Shown here in pieces: positions 19,530-29,500 of a stretch of DNA of 64,000 nucleotides (the first letter of the stretch is position 1; every line of letters begins with the position of its first letter). The notes under the pieces were generated by a model. The model ran no database searches and was not told the origin of the DNA. It saw nothing but the letters and a program-made list of their open reading frames with translations. Source of the DNA: an uncultured Bacteroidales bacterium. Its GTDB lineage: Bacteria > Bacteroidota > Bacteroidia > Bacteroidales > UBA932. Location of the stretch: assembly GCA_947179325.1 (NCBI GenBank), contig CAMXAU010000003.1, forward strand, positions 86,402-150,401, written 5' to 3'. The position numbers and the translations under genes were made by a program.

Positions 19530-21503
19530 TTACCATCCTGGATTCTGTACCAGTCCATATCCCTTGTTCAGTTCCTCGGACGGGAATGCGCTCATGTACC
19601 ACTTGGTGTCAAACTCCCTTGCCCAATAGCGCTGCACATCTTTCCATGGCTCCGAAAATTCCAGGACGATATCGCCTCCTTCGGCACTTCCGCTCTTCAA
19701 GGTGATGTCGATTCCATACAGGTCCTCCCTGAAGACATCCTCACGCTTCCATCCTACGAGATCAAACCAGCGCACTTCCTCAAAGCACAGTTCCCTCGCC
19801 CTTTCGTCAAGGATCTCCTCCCTGAGAGCCGGGTCTCCGGAAAGCGGGCATTCGCTGTACGACGGATGGAATCTTCCCGCCTGCACTGCAGCAAGCAGGG
19901 CATCGTCCATGTCCGGAAGCCCGACCCTGCCGCGCACAATGTTGAGCTGCGCATAGGCGGCCTCCTTCCGGCCTGTCTCGTTCAGGGCCTCAGCATATGC
20001 AAGATGTATCTCCGCCATTCTCAGGTAAGAGCAGTTTGCCGGACGGTTATAGAATGTAGGCAGGTCATAGTCCCAGAGGAATTTCCTGACCATGAACCCG
20101 GTATATGCCCTTCCGGTGCTTTTTGACCCGCGTTCCGAGCCGTTGAGCCACATTTCGGCCGGCCTGTTCTGGAAACGGTCCCCGACAATCATCACAGTCT
20201 CGTAGAGACGGGGGTCCCTCCCGGTAAACGGATTGTCGTCCAAAGTCCCGATGCCGTTGCGTGCCTTGATCCAGTCCCTGTAAGATGCCGGCCTTCCATC
20301 CGCATATGGGAAGAGGTCTACATAGTTCAGCGTAACGCTTCCTCCGCCATATCCACGGCCTTCATTGGGAGGAGTTGTAGTCATGTCGCTTGAGCAGCCG
20401 TAATACATCCTGTGATAGGATTCGCTGAATGTCCTCAGGTTACGGAATGTCTGGATAAGCATCTCACTGTTGTGCCTGTCCACATAGCAGCCATTGAAAG
20501 CTGTCCTGTAGCCTTCCTCATCGCGGTTCAAAGGCTCGACAAGATGGAAAGGGCTGCCGTTCTTCACATTCTCCCTGAAAAACTCCTCACATGCATCAAC
20601 GACCCTCTGCCATCTCTCCCCGCTATAATTGCCGTACCAGGCCATGTACGGGACATCTCCTGCCGGAATCTTGTCCACATTGCCGGCATAAGGCTCACCA
20701 GGTATCCCATAAGGCGCATCTGCATTGAAAAGAGGCCTTGCCGCAAGCAGCAGCACCCTTATCTTAAGCCCCAATGCACCGGCAGCACAGAAACGTCCGT
20801 CATCAGCACTGGAGACATTCCATGGCAATGCCTCCGCAGCTTCGTCGCAAAGCCCCGTGACATAATCGACAGTTTCAGACAGCGTCTTCCTCGAGAAGTC
20901 CACATCGAGGCTGTTGGAGGCATCCACCGAGCCATAGAGCAGAGGCACACCGCCATAATGGCGCAGAAGTTCATGGTAATGGCACGCGATTATCATCTTC
21001 GCCTCAGCCTTGCGGACAGCCTTCTCCTCATCCGTCATGTCCGGCACGCGGTCAACGTTCTCTATGTAGAGCCATGCTTTCCTTATGCCTTTCCAGCTGT
21101 CTTCCTTTGCCGGCGCAAAGCCGTACTTGGTAGCAGCTCCAGGAGAGACATTCTCGGATTCAGCCGAATAGACTCCTCCGTAATATGTCCCGTAGACACC
21201 TCCCCATTCACAATGTGACTGTATGATGTCCGTGATTGCATCAAGGTTGTCCCAACCAATCTTGTTTCCGGATTCCTGATGCTCGAAAGTCCCGTCATTG
21301 GCATGTACTGTAATAGGTGTGCGCAATGTCGCGTATGCGGATACCAGCGCCCGTTCCGCATACATCCTGGAAGAGAATATCGTATCTATGGTGACATCTG
21401 TCCCCGGTGCCTTCTCAAGGAAACGGCTCCCTACTGTAAGGTCACTGCATGATGCCATCAGGATACCGCACGCCAATGCGCATATATATACTTTTATCTT
21501 CAT
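19530..21503 (-). CDS. SusD/RagB-family glycan-binding lipoprotein (pair 1 of PUL1)
   Basis: 657-aa surface lipoprotein partnering the SusC encoded 3 bp upstream. The SPase II signal is MKIKVYICALACGILMASC. SusD helical features are present: AYATLRTP, KAEAKMIIACHYHELLRHYGG, GLKIRVLLLAARPLFN, YLRMAEIHLAYAEALNE, ERARELCFEEVRWFDLVGW, and the C-terminal LVQNPGW shared with the other SusD. It is about 80 aa longer than the second SusD, mainly through insertions in the substrate-facing half. It should bind the PUL1 glycan at the cell surface. Confidence 0.95.
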   Translation of the reverse strand: MKIKVYICALACGILMASCSDLTVGSRFLEKAPGTDVTIDTIFSSRMYAERALVSAYATLRTPITVHANDGTFEHQESGNKIGWDNLDAITDIIQSHCEWGGVYGTYYGGVYSAESENVSPGAATKYGFAPAKEDSWKGIRKAWLYIENVDRVPDMTDEEKAVRKAEAKMIIACHYHELLRHYGGVPLLYGSVDASNSLDVDFSRKTLSETVDYVTGLCDEAAEALPWNVSSADDGRFCAAGALGLKIRVLLLAARPLFNADAPYGIPGEPYAGNVDKIPAGDVPYMAWYGNYSGERWQRVVDACEEFFRENVKNGSPFHLVEPLNRDEEGYRTAFNGCYVDRHNSEMLIQTFRNLRTFSESYHRMYYGCSSDMTTTPPNEGRGYGGGSVTLNYVDLFPYADGRPASYRDWIKARNGIGTLDDNPFTGRDPRLYETVMIVGDRFQNRPAEMWLNGSERGSKSTGRAYTGFMVRKFLWDYDLPTFYNRPANCSYLRMAEIHLAYAEALNETGRKEAAYAQLNIVRGRVGLPDMDDALLAAVQAGRFHPSYSECPLSGDPALREEILDERARELCFEEVRWFDLVGWKREDVFREDLYGIDITLKSGSAEGGDIVLEFSEPWKDVQRYWAREFDTKWYMSAFPSEELNKGYGLVQNPGW

Positions 21504-21506
21504 GGC

Positions 21507-24500
21507 TTAAAATGTTATGTTGAATCCGAAATTGTATATCCTCACGTTCGGATACGTGTTGGAATCACCGGAAGTGGTCCCTTCTGGGTCAATGTCAAGC
21601 CTGTTCAGCTCCGAGAAGAGGGTCAGAAGGTTATATCCGTTGACAAACAGCCTCATTGAAGAGATGCCCATCCTTCCGAGCCTCGGGAATGCAGACGAGC
21701 TGAAGGTATATGAGACCTCGGCTGTCTTGAGCCGGAGATACGAGGCATCCATCAGCCACAGGGAAGAATCCTGTATGTTATGCGACTTGTTCTGGAAAGT
21801 AAGCCTCGGGAACATTGCATCACGGTTTTCCTCCGTCCATCTTCCATCAGCCAGGAATTTCAGGAGCATACGTCCGTTGTTGGTACCGAAAGGGTTGCGG
21901 TATTCCCCGGTCAGCATCCTTGAGGCATGGAGCGCACCCGTCCACTGCATGGAGAATCCAAGCCCCTTCCAGTTGAATCCCGCCACAAGGCCGAAGACAT
22001 AGTCAGGACGCTGGCCATACCCGAGCCAGGTCTTGTCATTCCCGTCAATCTTACCGTCCCCGTTAAGGTCCCGGTAGAGTACATCGCCTGGACGCAGGTT
22101 TCCTGCCGACATAGACGGAAGCAGAGGTGTGCCGTCACTGCCCTTTTTCAGTTCACCGCTTTCATCGAAATCATCAGGTATGAGGAAACGGTCGAAGACA
22201 TAGCCGTATGTCAGGCCTGTGCTCAGGCCAGTCTGGGCCATATAGGGATAATTAGGGACAACCTCGTCCATATATATGATCTTGTTCTTCGACCACGACA
22301 TGTTTGCAGTGAGAGAATACTCGAAATCACGCGCCCTGTCCATCCAGCCGAGCGACAGTTCATATCCATGGTTCTTTACCTGGCCAAGGTTTATGAGCGG
22401 AAGATTTATATCCGCGATTGAAGGAAGCGTATTCCTTGTCGAGAGGATGTCCCTGCGGTCCTCGAAGAAGACATCAGCAGTGAATGAGAGACGATAGTTG
22501 AGCAGTTTGAGGTCAAGCCCGTAATTCTGCTTTGCGCATTTCTCCCACGTCACATCCAGGTTCCCCATCGTATTCTCCTTCGCATCAGGAAGAAGCGTAG
22601 AGCCGGCATCAGAGCCGAACTGCCAGCTGCCATTTCCGGCCCAGACGTTGTTCAGTCCTGTCCATGAGCCGTCAAGATACAGGAACCTCTCCCCTGAATA
22701 TTTGTCGTTCCCGACAATTCCATATGACGCCCTGACCTTAAGGAAATCTATGACACGCTGCCTTTTCATGAATTTCTCCTCCGAAATGATCCATCCGGCT
22801 GAGACTGACGGGAAGAAGCCGAAACGCTTTCCTGGCGCAAAATTCTCGGAGCCGTTGTATCCGGCATTGAAGTCCACCATATACCGCTTGTCATAGCTGT
22901 ATGTGACCCTGCCGACATACCCGACATATCCTGTCGGGATAGAAGTATATTGTGAAGGATAATATGTCTTGCTCTGGTTGTACAGGAGCAGGCCTGTGAC
23001 CTCATGCCTGCCGAATGACCTCGCATAGCTGACACTAAGCTCGGCATACCAGTTACGGCCCAGCGCCTTTGCGCTCTCATTATATGAAAGAGGCTCATCC
23101 AGGCCTTTGACGCCATCTGTCTGATAGACGATTGTACGGTCAAACCGTGGATCGGAGAAATCCATTCCAGGCTGGGTGAGGGAGCCGAGATAGATAGGGA
23201 TATATGCGCTGTCCGCCCCTACCGGTCCACGTGCGACCATGATTGAATAATTGCTGTTGTACGAGCCTTTGAGAGTGGCGCTCAGCCCCTTTGTGACACA
23301 GTCAAGGTTCTGCTCAAGGCTCATGTCTATGTTCAGCACATTGGATGTCTCAACGCCATGCCCGTAATTGTAATACTGGTCCAGCCCGCTCTCCCCGAGA
23401 ATGGAGATATATTTCATGGATGTATTGCGGATATGCCTGCCGTCAACGAATCCCGGGCCGGCAAACGGGACTGCCCACATGACATTTCTCCACAGCATGT
23501 CAGTGTTGTAAGGTGAATTCTTCTTGCCGACATGCCCTCCTATATTCAGGCGCAGAAGCGTAGTGTTCGTCACATCTATGTCCAGGTTCGCCCTGTAGTT
23601 GTACCTGTCATATGTATAGTTCGGATTGTAGTTCTCATAGTAGCGGCGCAGCATACCGTCCTGGTACAGATATCCGAGCGAGACAAAGTAACGGAACCTG
23701 TCACCTCCCCCGGAAACTGTAAGGTTATGCTGAGTCTGCCATGAATAATCCTTGAATATATATTTGTTCCAGTCCACATCGGGGAACATTATCGGGTCCT
23801 CGCCTGTACGGAACATCTCGACCACGGCCGGCGAGAATGTAAGCTTGTCCGGAGACAGGGACGGATTGTCCCCAAGCTGGGCTTCATTGTAAAGGGTGGC
23901 ATACGTGTAGCTGTCAACTCCATGAAGATTACGGAGCGACTGGGTAAGCCCGGCCTGCGAAGTCCATGAGATCTGCGGCTTTCCGCTGCTTCCCCTCCTT
24001 GTGGTGACAAGCAGGACCCCGTTTGCACCCCTCACACCGAATACGGCTGTCGAAGAGGCGTCCTTGAGGACTGTTATGCTCTCTATTTCATTCGGGTCCA
24101 TTGAAGAGAACTCCCGTTCTACACCATCCACCAATATCAGCGGCCTGGAAGCCGCATCTGTCAGTGAACCGGTACCTCGTATGTATATGGTCGCCTCATC
24201 CGCTCCAGGCTGGCCGGACATCTGCACAGACGAGACTCCAGTCAGCGCACCGGAAAGGGCATTCGCGACACTTCCGCCAGGAGACCTGAGGAGCTGTTCC
24301 GTCCCGACAGACACGATTGACCCGGTTACGGACATCTTGCTCTGCCTGCCATATGCTATGACCTGCACCTCATCAAGCAGCTGGCTGTCCTCCTTAAGCC
24401 TGACCACAAGAGGGCGGTCTCCGTCCGGCACGACCTCGGCCGCCTCGTATCCAAGATAGAAGACCTCGAATACGACATTCTGTACATCTCCCGGGACAGT

Positions 24501-24734
24501 TATTGTGAACTGCCCGTCAATATCGGTATCTGTACCCGTCATTGTTCCCTTTATCCTGACTGTCACTCCCGGCAAAGGCTCGGAAGTGGCATCATCCAGG
24601 ACTGTTCCCCTGAATGTCCTGCCGTCAATTGCCCCGGCCTGCACGCCATATGGCCTTCCGCCCCCGGCCGAGAAAGCCGGAAGCGGAGCCATGATAAGCA
24701 AGACAGCAAACAGATGTGTGCATAATTTCAGCAT
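21507..24734 (-). CDS. SusC-like TonB-dependent transporter (pair 1 of PUL1)
   Basis: Full-length SusC of 1075 aa. Signal peptide (LFAVLLIMAPLPAFSAGG), a CarboxypepD_reg-like domain at about residues 38-112 (GTVLDDATSEPLPGVTVRIK), then the TonB box region (LDEVQVIAYGRQ) and plug (LILVDGVEREFSSMDPNEI, TVLKDASSTAVFGVRGANG). A 22-strand-type barrel follows, ending in Phe (NFGFNITF). Imports glycan fragments across the outer membrane with its SusD partner. It lies 34 bp after the phosphodiester-glycosidase-like lipoprotein gene, with SusD 3 bp downstream, so the operon reads through. Confidence 0.96.
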   Translation of the reverse strand: MLKLCTHLFAVLLIMAPLPAFSAGGGRPYGVQAGAIDGRTFRGTVLDDATSEPLPGVTVRIKGTMTGTDTDIDGQFTITVPGDVQNVVFEVFYLGYEAAEVVPDGDRPLVVRLKEDSQLLDEVQVIAYGRQSKMSVTGSIVSVGTEQLLRSPGGSVANALSGALTGVSSVQMSGQPGADEATIYIRGTGSLTDAASRPLILVDGVEREFSSMDPNEIESITVLKDASSTAVFGVRGANGVLLVTTRRGSSGKPQISWTSQAGLTQSLRNLHGVDSYTYATLYNEAQLGDNPSLSPDKLTFSPAVVEMFRTGEDPIMFPDVDWNKYIFKDYSWQTQHNLTVSGGGDRFRYFVSLGYLYQDGMLRRYYENYNPNYTYDRYNYRANLDIDVTNTTLLRLNIGGHVGKKNSPYNTDMLWRNVMWAVPFAGPGFVDGRHIRNTSMKYISILGESGLDQYYNYGHGVETSNVLNIDMSLEQNLDCVTKGLSATLKGSYNSNYSIMVARGPVGADSAYIPIYLGSLTQPGMDFSDPRFDRTIVYQTDGVKGLDEPLSYNESAKALGRNWYAELSVSYARSFGRHEVTGLLLYNQSKTYYPSQYTSIPTGYVGYVGRVTYSYDKRYMVDFNAGYNGSENFAPGKRFGFFPSVSAGWIISEEKFMKRQRVIDFLKVRASYGIVGNDKYSGERFLYLDGSWTGLNNVWAGNGSWQFGSDAGSTLLPDAKENTMGNLDVTWEKCAKQNYGLDLKLLNYRLSFTADVFFEDRRDILSTRNTLPSIADINLPLINLGQVKNHGYELSLGWMDRARDFEYSLTANMSWSKNKIIYMDEVVPNYPYMAQTGLSTGLTYGYVFDRFLIPDDFDESGELKKGSDGTPLLPSMSAGNLRPGDVLYRDLNGDGKIDGNDKTWLGYGQRPDYVFGLVAGFNWKGLGFSMQWTGALHASRMLTGEYRNPFGTNNGRMLLKFLADGRWTEENRDAMFPRLTFQNKSHNIQDSSLWLMDASYLRLKTAEVSYTFSSSAFPRLGRMGISSMRLFVNGYNLLTLFSELNRLDIDPEGTTSGDSNTYPNVRIYNFGFNITF

Positions 24735-24768
24735 AATGTCCGCTATTGCATGTTTTCAGTAATAATGA

Positions 24769-26397
24769 TTATCTTGCATTGAAACAATATACGCAAGCTG
24801 CATTCTGGTCATTGATACCGGCGACCTTCACCCCGTCTATGAACAGCGACGGCATGAATGAATCCTCAGCATAATAGTCACCTCCTGCATAGCATATATC
24901 TGTCCATCCGAGTTCATAGAGGACGTACGCAGCCTGTGAGATTGTCATGCTCTTTGAAGTTACCAGGGCAAGCCCTATCTTGTTGTCAAGCGTCTTGCCT
25001 ATAAATGACCTTGTCCTCCCCATGCTGTTGTACCCATGGCCAAAGGTCTCTGAATCGCCGTCATTTATCAGGAGGTCGATATATGTCAGTTTCCTGCCAT
25101 CACGTACCACCATCGGGTTCACATAGGTCGCGTCTGTCACATCCCACACTTCACCGGCATAGGAGACAGCCTCCTTGCGCGGCCTGAAATTGTCATCCGT
25201 CACCCTTTCTCCATATACTATCCCGAAGTCTTCATAGTTGAAATAAGGCAGCACCTTGAGAGTCCCGTCCACAGACGCCGCCTGCGATATCTTCATCGTG
25301 CCGTCCCCAGTGAAGCCTACAAATGTCCCGAAGTTTCCTTCCCACCAGGACTCGCCGGCAGCCTTGACCATGTTTCCACCAATCTTGAGCATAGGCTTCT
25401 GCGCTGCTGGTGCACCGGTCATGGAGATGGCCGCCCTGACATAGTCAGGAGCTTCTTCCGCCACAAGGTTTCCTGAGAATGAGGCGGCATCGAATGTCGC
25501 GATATAGAACTCGCACGAAGCGATGCTGACCTTCTCGCGTGAATCAGGATAGTCACCGAGGAAACCGCATTTTGCAATCTGGGTCTCCACAGAGCCATTG
25601 CAGTTCCACCACTGGTCTGTTTCAGCCCCCGTATTCTGCGCAGGTACCTGCTTCAGGAGTGATTCTGCCTTCCAGACGCTCAGGGAAGGATATTTCGCTT
25701 TCCAGTCCGATGCTGTAATATCTGAGAAGCCCCATTCTGAAGGGCTCTTGATAGCCGCAGTATAGTCCAGCCTTACAGTAAATTCACGCTCTACGCCGCC
25801 GGACATGACTGAGACCACAGAAGGCCCGTCTGAAAGGTCCCATGCCTTCTGAGAGACTGACGCCCCTTCGATAAGCGCCCCTTCACCAAAGACAATCACT
25901 ACATTGCTCCTGTCCATACCCGCCTGGTATGTGATGATGAACTCCTTCGCTGAAGGGCTGAATATAATGGGATAGCCCCCCTCAACGGTAATCTTCGATG
26001 CATCAGCCACAGGAAGCGCACTTGACGTGACCGCGACGCTGTATATTACATTTTTCTTGTCCGGGCTCTTGAAATAGATATCCTCACCGGCCTCATAGTC
26101 AGAAGGGTCAGACGGCCAGGACAATGTGTAGCCGTCATTGAGCGCGACATCCAGCCTTGACCCGGAGAAATTCTCAGCCTTGTCGAACGCGAAAAGGATT
26201 GTCAATGCCTGATGGTCTGCAACCCCATCCACTGTCTCGCCGTCAGCGGTAACAGAAATCCTTGAAAATGGTTCTGCAGCATATCCGCCTTTGCCAGGCC
26301 CGTCTGACGGAGTCTTCTCACACGAGACAGACATTGTCAATGTTGCTGCAATGATTGCCGGAAAAGCCAGTTTCCCGAAAGAAAATCTTGTTTTCAT
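24769..26397 (-). CDS. Surface lipoprotein with Ig-like region and phosphodiester-glycosidase-like domain
   Basis: First gene of the PUL1 operon. The SPase II signal FPAIIAATLTMSVSC supports ATG 26397 (542 aa); the ORF-track start 47 codons earlier has no signal-like sequence. About 200 residues after the lipobox look like beta-sandwich repeats of the kind found in SusE-like glycan-binding proteins. The C-terminal 250 residues resemble the NAGPA/phosphodiester glycosidase fold: LKIGGNMVKAA, NPMVVRDGRKL, MGRTRSFIG and TISQAAYVLYELGWTDICYA. The usual LDGGGSS signature is replaced by YAGGDYYAEDS. It could be a binding protein or an enzyme on a phospho-linked sugar. The domain call is by eye only. 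Confidence 0.6.
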   Translation of the reverse strand: MKTRFSFGKLAFPAIIAATLTMSVSCEKTPSDGPGKGGYAAEPFSRISVTADGETVDGVADHQALTILFAFDKAENFSGSRLDVALNDGYTLSWPSDPSDYEAGEDIYFKSPDKKNVIYSVAVTSSALPVADASKITVEGGYPIIFSPSAKEFIITYQAGMDRSNVVIVFGEGALIEGASVSQKAWDLSDGPSVVSVMSGGVEREFTVRLDYTAAIKSPSEWGFSDITASDWKAKYPSLSVWKAESLLKQVPAQNTGAETDQWWNCNGSVETQIAKCGFLGDYPDSREKVSIASCEFYIATFDAASFSGNLVAEEAPDYVRAAISMTGAPAAQKPMLKIGGNMVKAAGESWWEGNFGTFVGFTGDGTMKISQAASVDGTLKVLPYFNYEDFGIVYGERVTDDNFRPRKEAVSYAGEVWDVTDATYVNPMVVRDGRKLTYIDLLINDGDSETFGHGYNSMGRTRSFIGKTLDNKIGLALVTSKSMTISQAAYVLYELGWTDICYAGGDYYAEDSFMPSLFIDGVKVAGINDQNAACVYCFNAR

Positions 26398-26558
26398 AAC
26401 TGTCATTAATTTAGTGAACATAAAAGTGGCATGCCGCTTCCCCCAAGATGTGGAGCGGACGCAGACACAAAGTAAACAACAGTAATCCCTGACGAGGTCG
26501 AAAATTTTCCGTATTAGGTAGATTAAATCACAACACACTGTCTATCAAAACCATACAA

Positions 26559-29500
26559 TCAGACATGACATTCGGCGATAAATTCTTTCGGAGTCTTCCC
26601 GAACTTCTTCTTGAAGCATGTGCTGAAATATTTCGGGTCGTTGAAACCGATAGAATATGCAAGGTCGCTGATGTGCAGATCCGCCTGTTCTGTCATAAGA
26701 CGGCTTGCCACGGTCAGCCTGACATTGAGGATGAACGCTGCCGGTGTAAGCCCTGTCAGTGACTTCAGCTTTTCCGACAGGACAGTCTTCGAGACACCCA
26801 TGGCCTCCGTGAATTCCTGCAGCCCGAAACCGCTGTCACTGTAGGATGAATTCACGACATCAATGGCTTTCTGTATGAACACCTCGTCCACCGGAGTATA
26901 GTCAAGGGACGCCACATCGAACACAAGCTGCTTACGGAAATCCGCACCACGGCGCTCCCTCCTCTTCAGGCAGTTCGTCACCTGGGCATAGAGCACCGGG
27001 AAACTGCACGGCTTGCTGACATAGCCGTCCGCACCGGACTCCCATCCCTCTATCTGGTCCTTGTCTGTCCTCTTGGCTGTAAGCAGTATAACAGGGATAT
27101 GGGAATATTCCACATTTCCCTTGATGGCACGGCAAAGCTCTATCCCGTCCATGCCTGGCATCATGACATCTGATATTATCAGGTCCACGGTATTGCCACG
27201 GGAAAGATATTCAAGCACCGCCATCCCAGAGCCTGCTGTGACAATGCTGAAATAGCCTGACAGCAGATTGTCAAGAAGCATGCACAGTTCCTCATTGTCA
27301 TCGGCAATCATTACCGTATAGTTTCCCGAAGACTTGAATGCGCCATCCGGCAGTGGCAATGCCCCTTTACAGAAAGGGACTTCATTAACTGCAACGCCAA
27401 GCGTCTCGTCCACTTCTTCAGGAGAATAGCTGTCCCTTGATACAGGAATCGACACTATGAAGCAGTTTCCCTTTTCCTCTGCAGCTGTGACCCTTACAGT
27501 GCCATGATGCAGGTTGACCAGGTCCTTGACAAGTGAAAGCCCGATTCCCGTACCGATGGTGTTGTATCTGCGGTAATCACCATCATAGAAACGCTTGAAA
27601 AGGCCGTCAATTGTCGCGGCATCCATAAGTTTCCCCGTATTCGCGACCTCTATGACAGCCATTCCTGAGCTGTCAAGGGAAAGCTCCACAGAGATACATC
27701 CGTCATCCGGTGTATATTTTGTCGCATTAGAGACAAGGTTATAGACAATCTTGTCAACCTTGTCAGGATCAAACCATGCCCATATCACGTCCGGGTCGCT
27801 CGCGAACCGGATATTCTGGCTGCGGTGCTGTACAAGCGGAAGAAAGGCATCTGTACATCCCTTCACGAATGAACTGAGGTCATTGTACCCGACAGAGAGC
27901 TTCAGGTTTCCGCTCTCCATTTTACGGAATTCAAGAATCTGCTGGATAAGCCTCATCAGCCTCGTCGCATTTGCACCCATTACAGGCAATATGCCCTGCA
28001 TCCCCGATTCTCCTGACACCCACAGGTTCTCCACAGATGCCATTATTATGCTCAATGGCGTCATCAGTTCATGGGTGACATTGGTAAAGAAATTAAGCTT
28101 AAGCTGATTAAGCTCCTTGATCTTGGCTTTCTCCATTTTCTCAAGCCGGATTTTCCCGAGCATCTTGACGCGGTATATCAGAAAACGGACAAAAGCATAC
28201 AATATGCATCCAAAGAGAACGGCATACAGAAGAACAGCCCACCAAGAGAGCCATGGAGACGGCTTTATCCTTATCTCCAGCGTCTTCTCCGCACTGCTGT
28301 TGCCATAGACATCCTGCCCTTTCAGATGAAACACATATTTCCCCGGAGGAAGATTATGATACTCAGCAGAATGCTTTCCGGCTGCAGCCACAATGTCTTC
28401 ACGGTCATATCCGTCAAGCCTGTATGTATATATGTTCCCTCCCGGATCCACATAGTTCATCAGTGAGAATGACAAAGTGAAGTTATTGTCAAGGTGCGAC
28501 AGCACAATCCGGCCTGAATAATCAACATCGCTGCAGGATATGCGCTTCCTGTCCTTTTCCGGGAGAGACCGCAGCGACACACCGTTTATCCTGAAATCAG
28601 TGAATGCAATCGCGGAGCGGACGCTCTCCGGCTTAATACGGCCTGTATCAAACGCCACAATCCCACGGGAACTGCCAAGCAGCAGCCTTCCGTCCGGGAG
28701 CACTGCCGAGGAATTGGAATTGAAAGAGAAAGCCTCCCCGGAAGAGGCTGGAGAATAGAAATTGAGATTGCCCATTCTGTCCGGCCTGCCCTCGGGGACA
28801 AACGAGATGACGACATCGGATGTAGTCATCCACATCCTCCCGGACATGTCCTCGACAATATTGTTCACTCCCCTGTTGTCTATCACAGACATGTAGGTTA
28901 TCGTTTCAAATTCATCAGTATCGGCATTGTACCATGACAGGCCGTCATACATCGACCCGGCCCAGACCCAGCCCCTTGAATCAACATGCAGGCAGGATAT
29001 GTTGTTTGAATCATGCCTCTTTCCGACTGAATACCTCCGGCACTCACCCGTCTGCATAGAAATCCTTACAATCCCGCCATGGGTCGATGCGATCCAGACA
29101 CTTCCGTCTATCCCCTGCCTTATGGCAATGACAGAGCCGGCATCGTCAATCATCCCGTCTGCACCGTGATGATATTCACCTATAGGACTTACACTCCCCA
29201 GTGTATCCAGGACGAACAGCCCATCCCTTGTCGCAATCCACATGCAGTTGTCCTTGTCCTCCATCATGGCCGTGACACCGGAATATGCAATACGGTTGTC
29301 ATCGACAGTCCTGACATCATGGGACTCCTCGTCATAGAACCATACGCCTCGGCTATATGTGCCGAAACAGATTTCACCCGACCGCCTGCTGCGCATTATT
29401 ACATCGACAGATGATGTGTAAGGCATATTGGAGAAGCCAGGAATATCATGATAATCAGCCGCTGTCCCCGATGAGGCATCATAGAGGATCATGCCATATC

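Noticed and set aside
15001-19550. Identical run TACCATCCTGGATTCTGTA at both SusD ends as a recombination repeat
   Set aside because: It encodes the family C-terminus QNPGW in both genes, so protein conservation explains it.
20412-21218. 268-aa plus-strand ORF opposite a SusD gene
   Set aside because: Shadow ORF caused by codon bias; no start context or domain.
26398-26558. Promoter of the PUL1 operon
   Set aside because: The gap between the HTCS and the first operon gene must contain it, but only a poor TTACTTTG-like box with no proper -33 element is visible, so no site is called.
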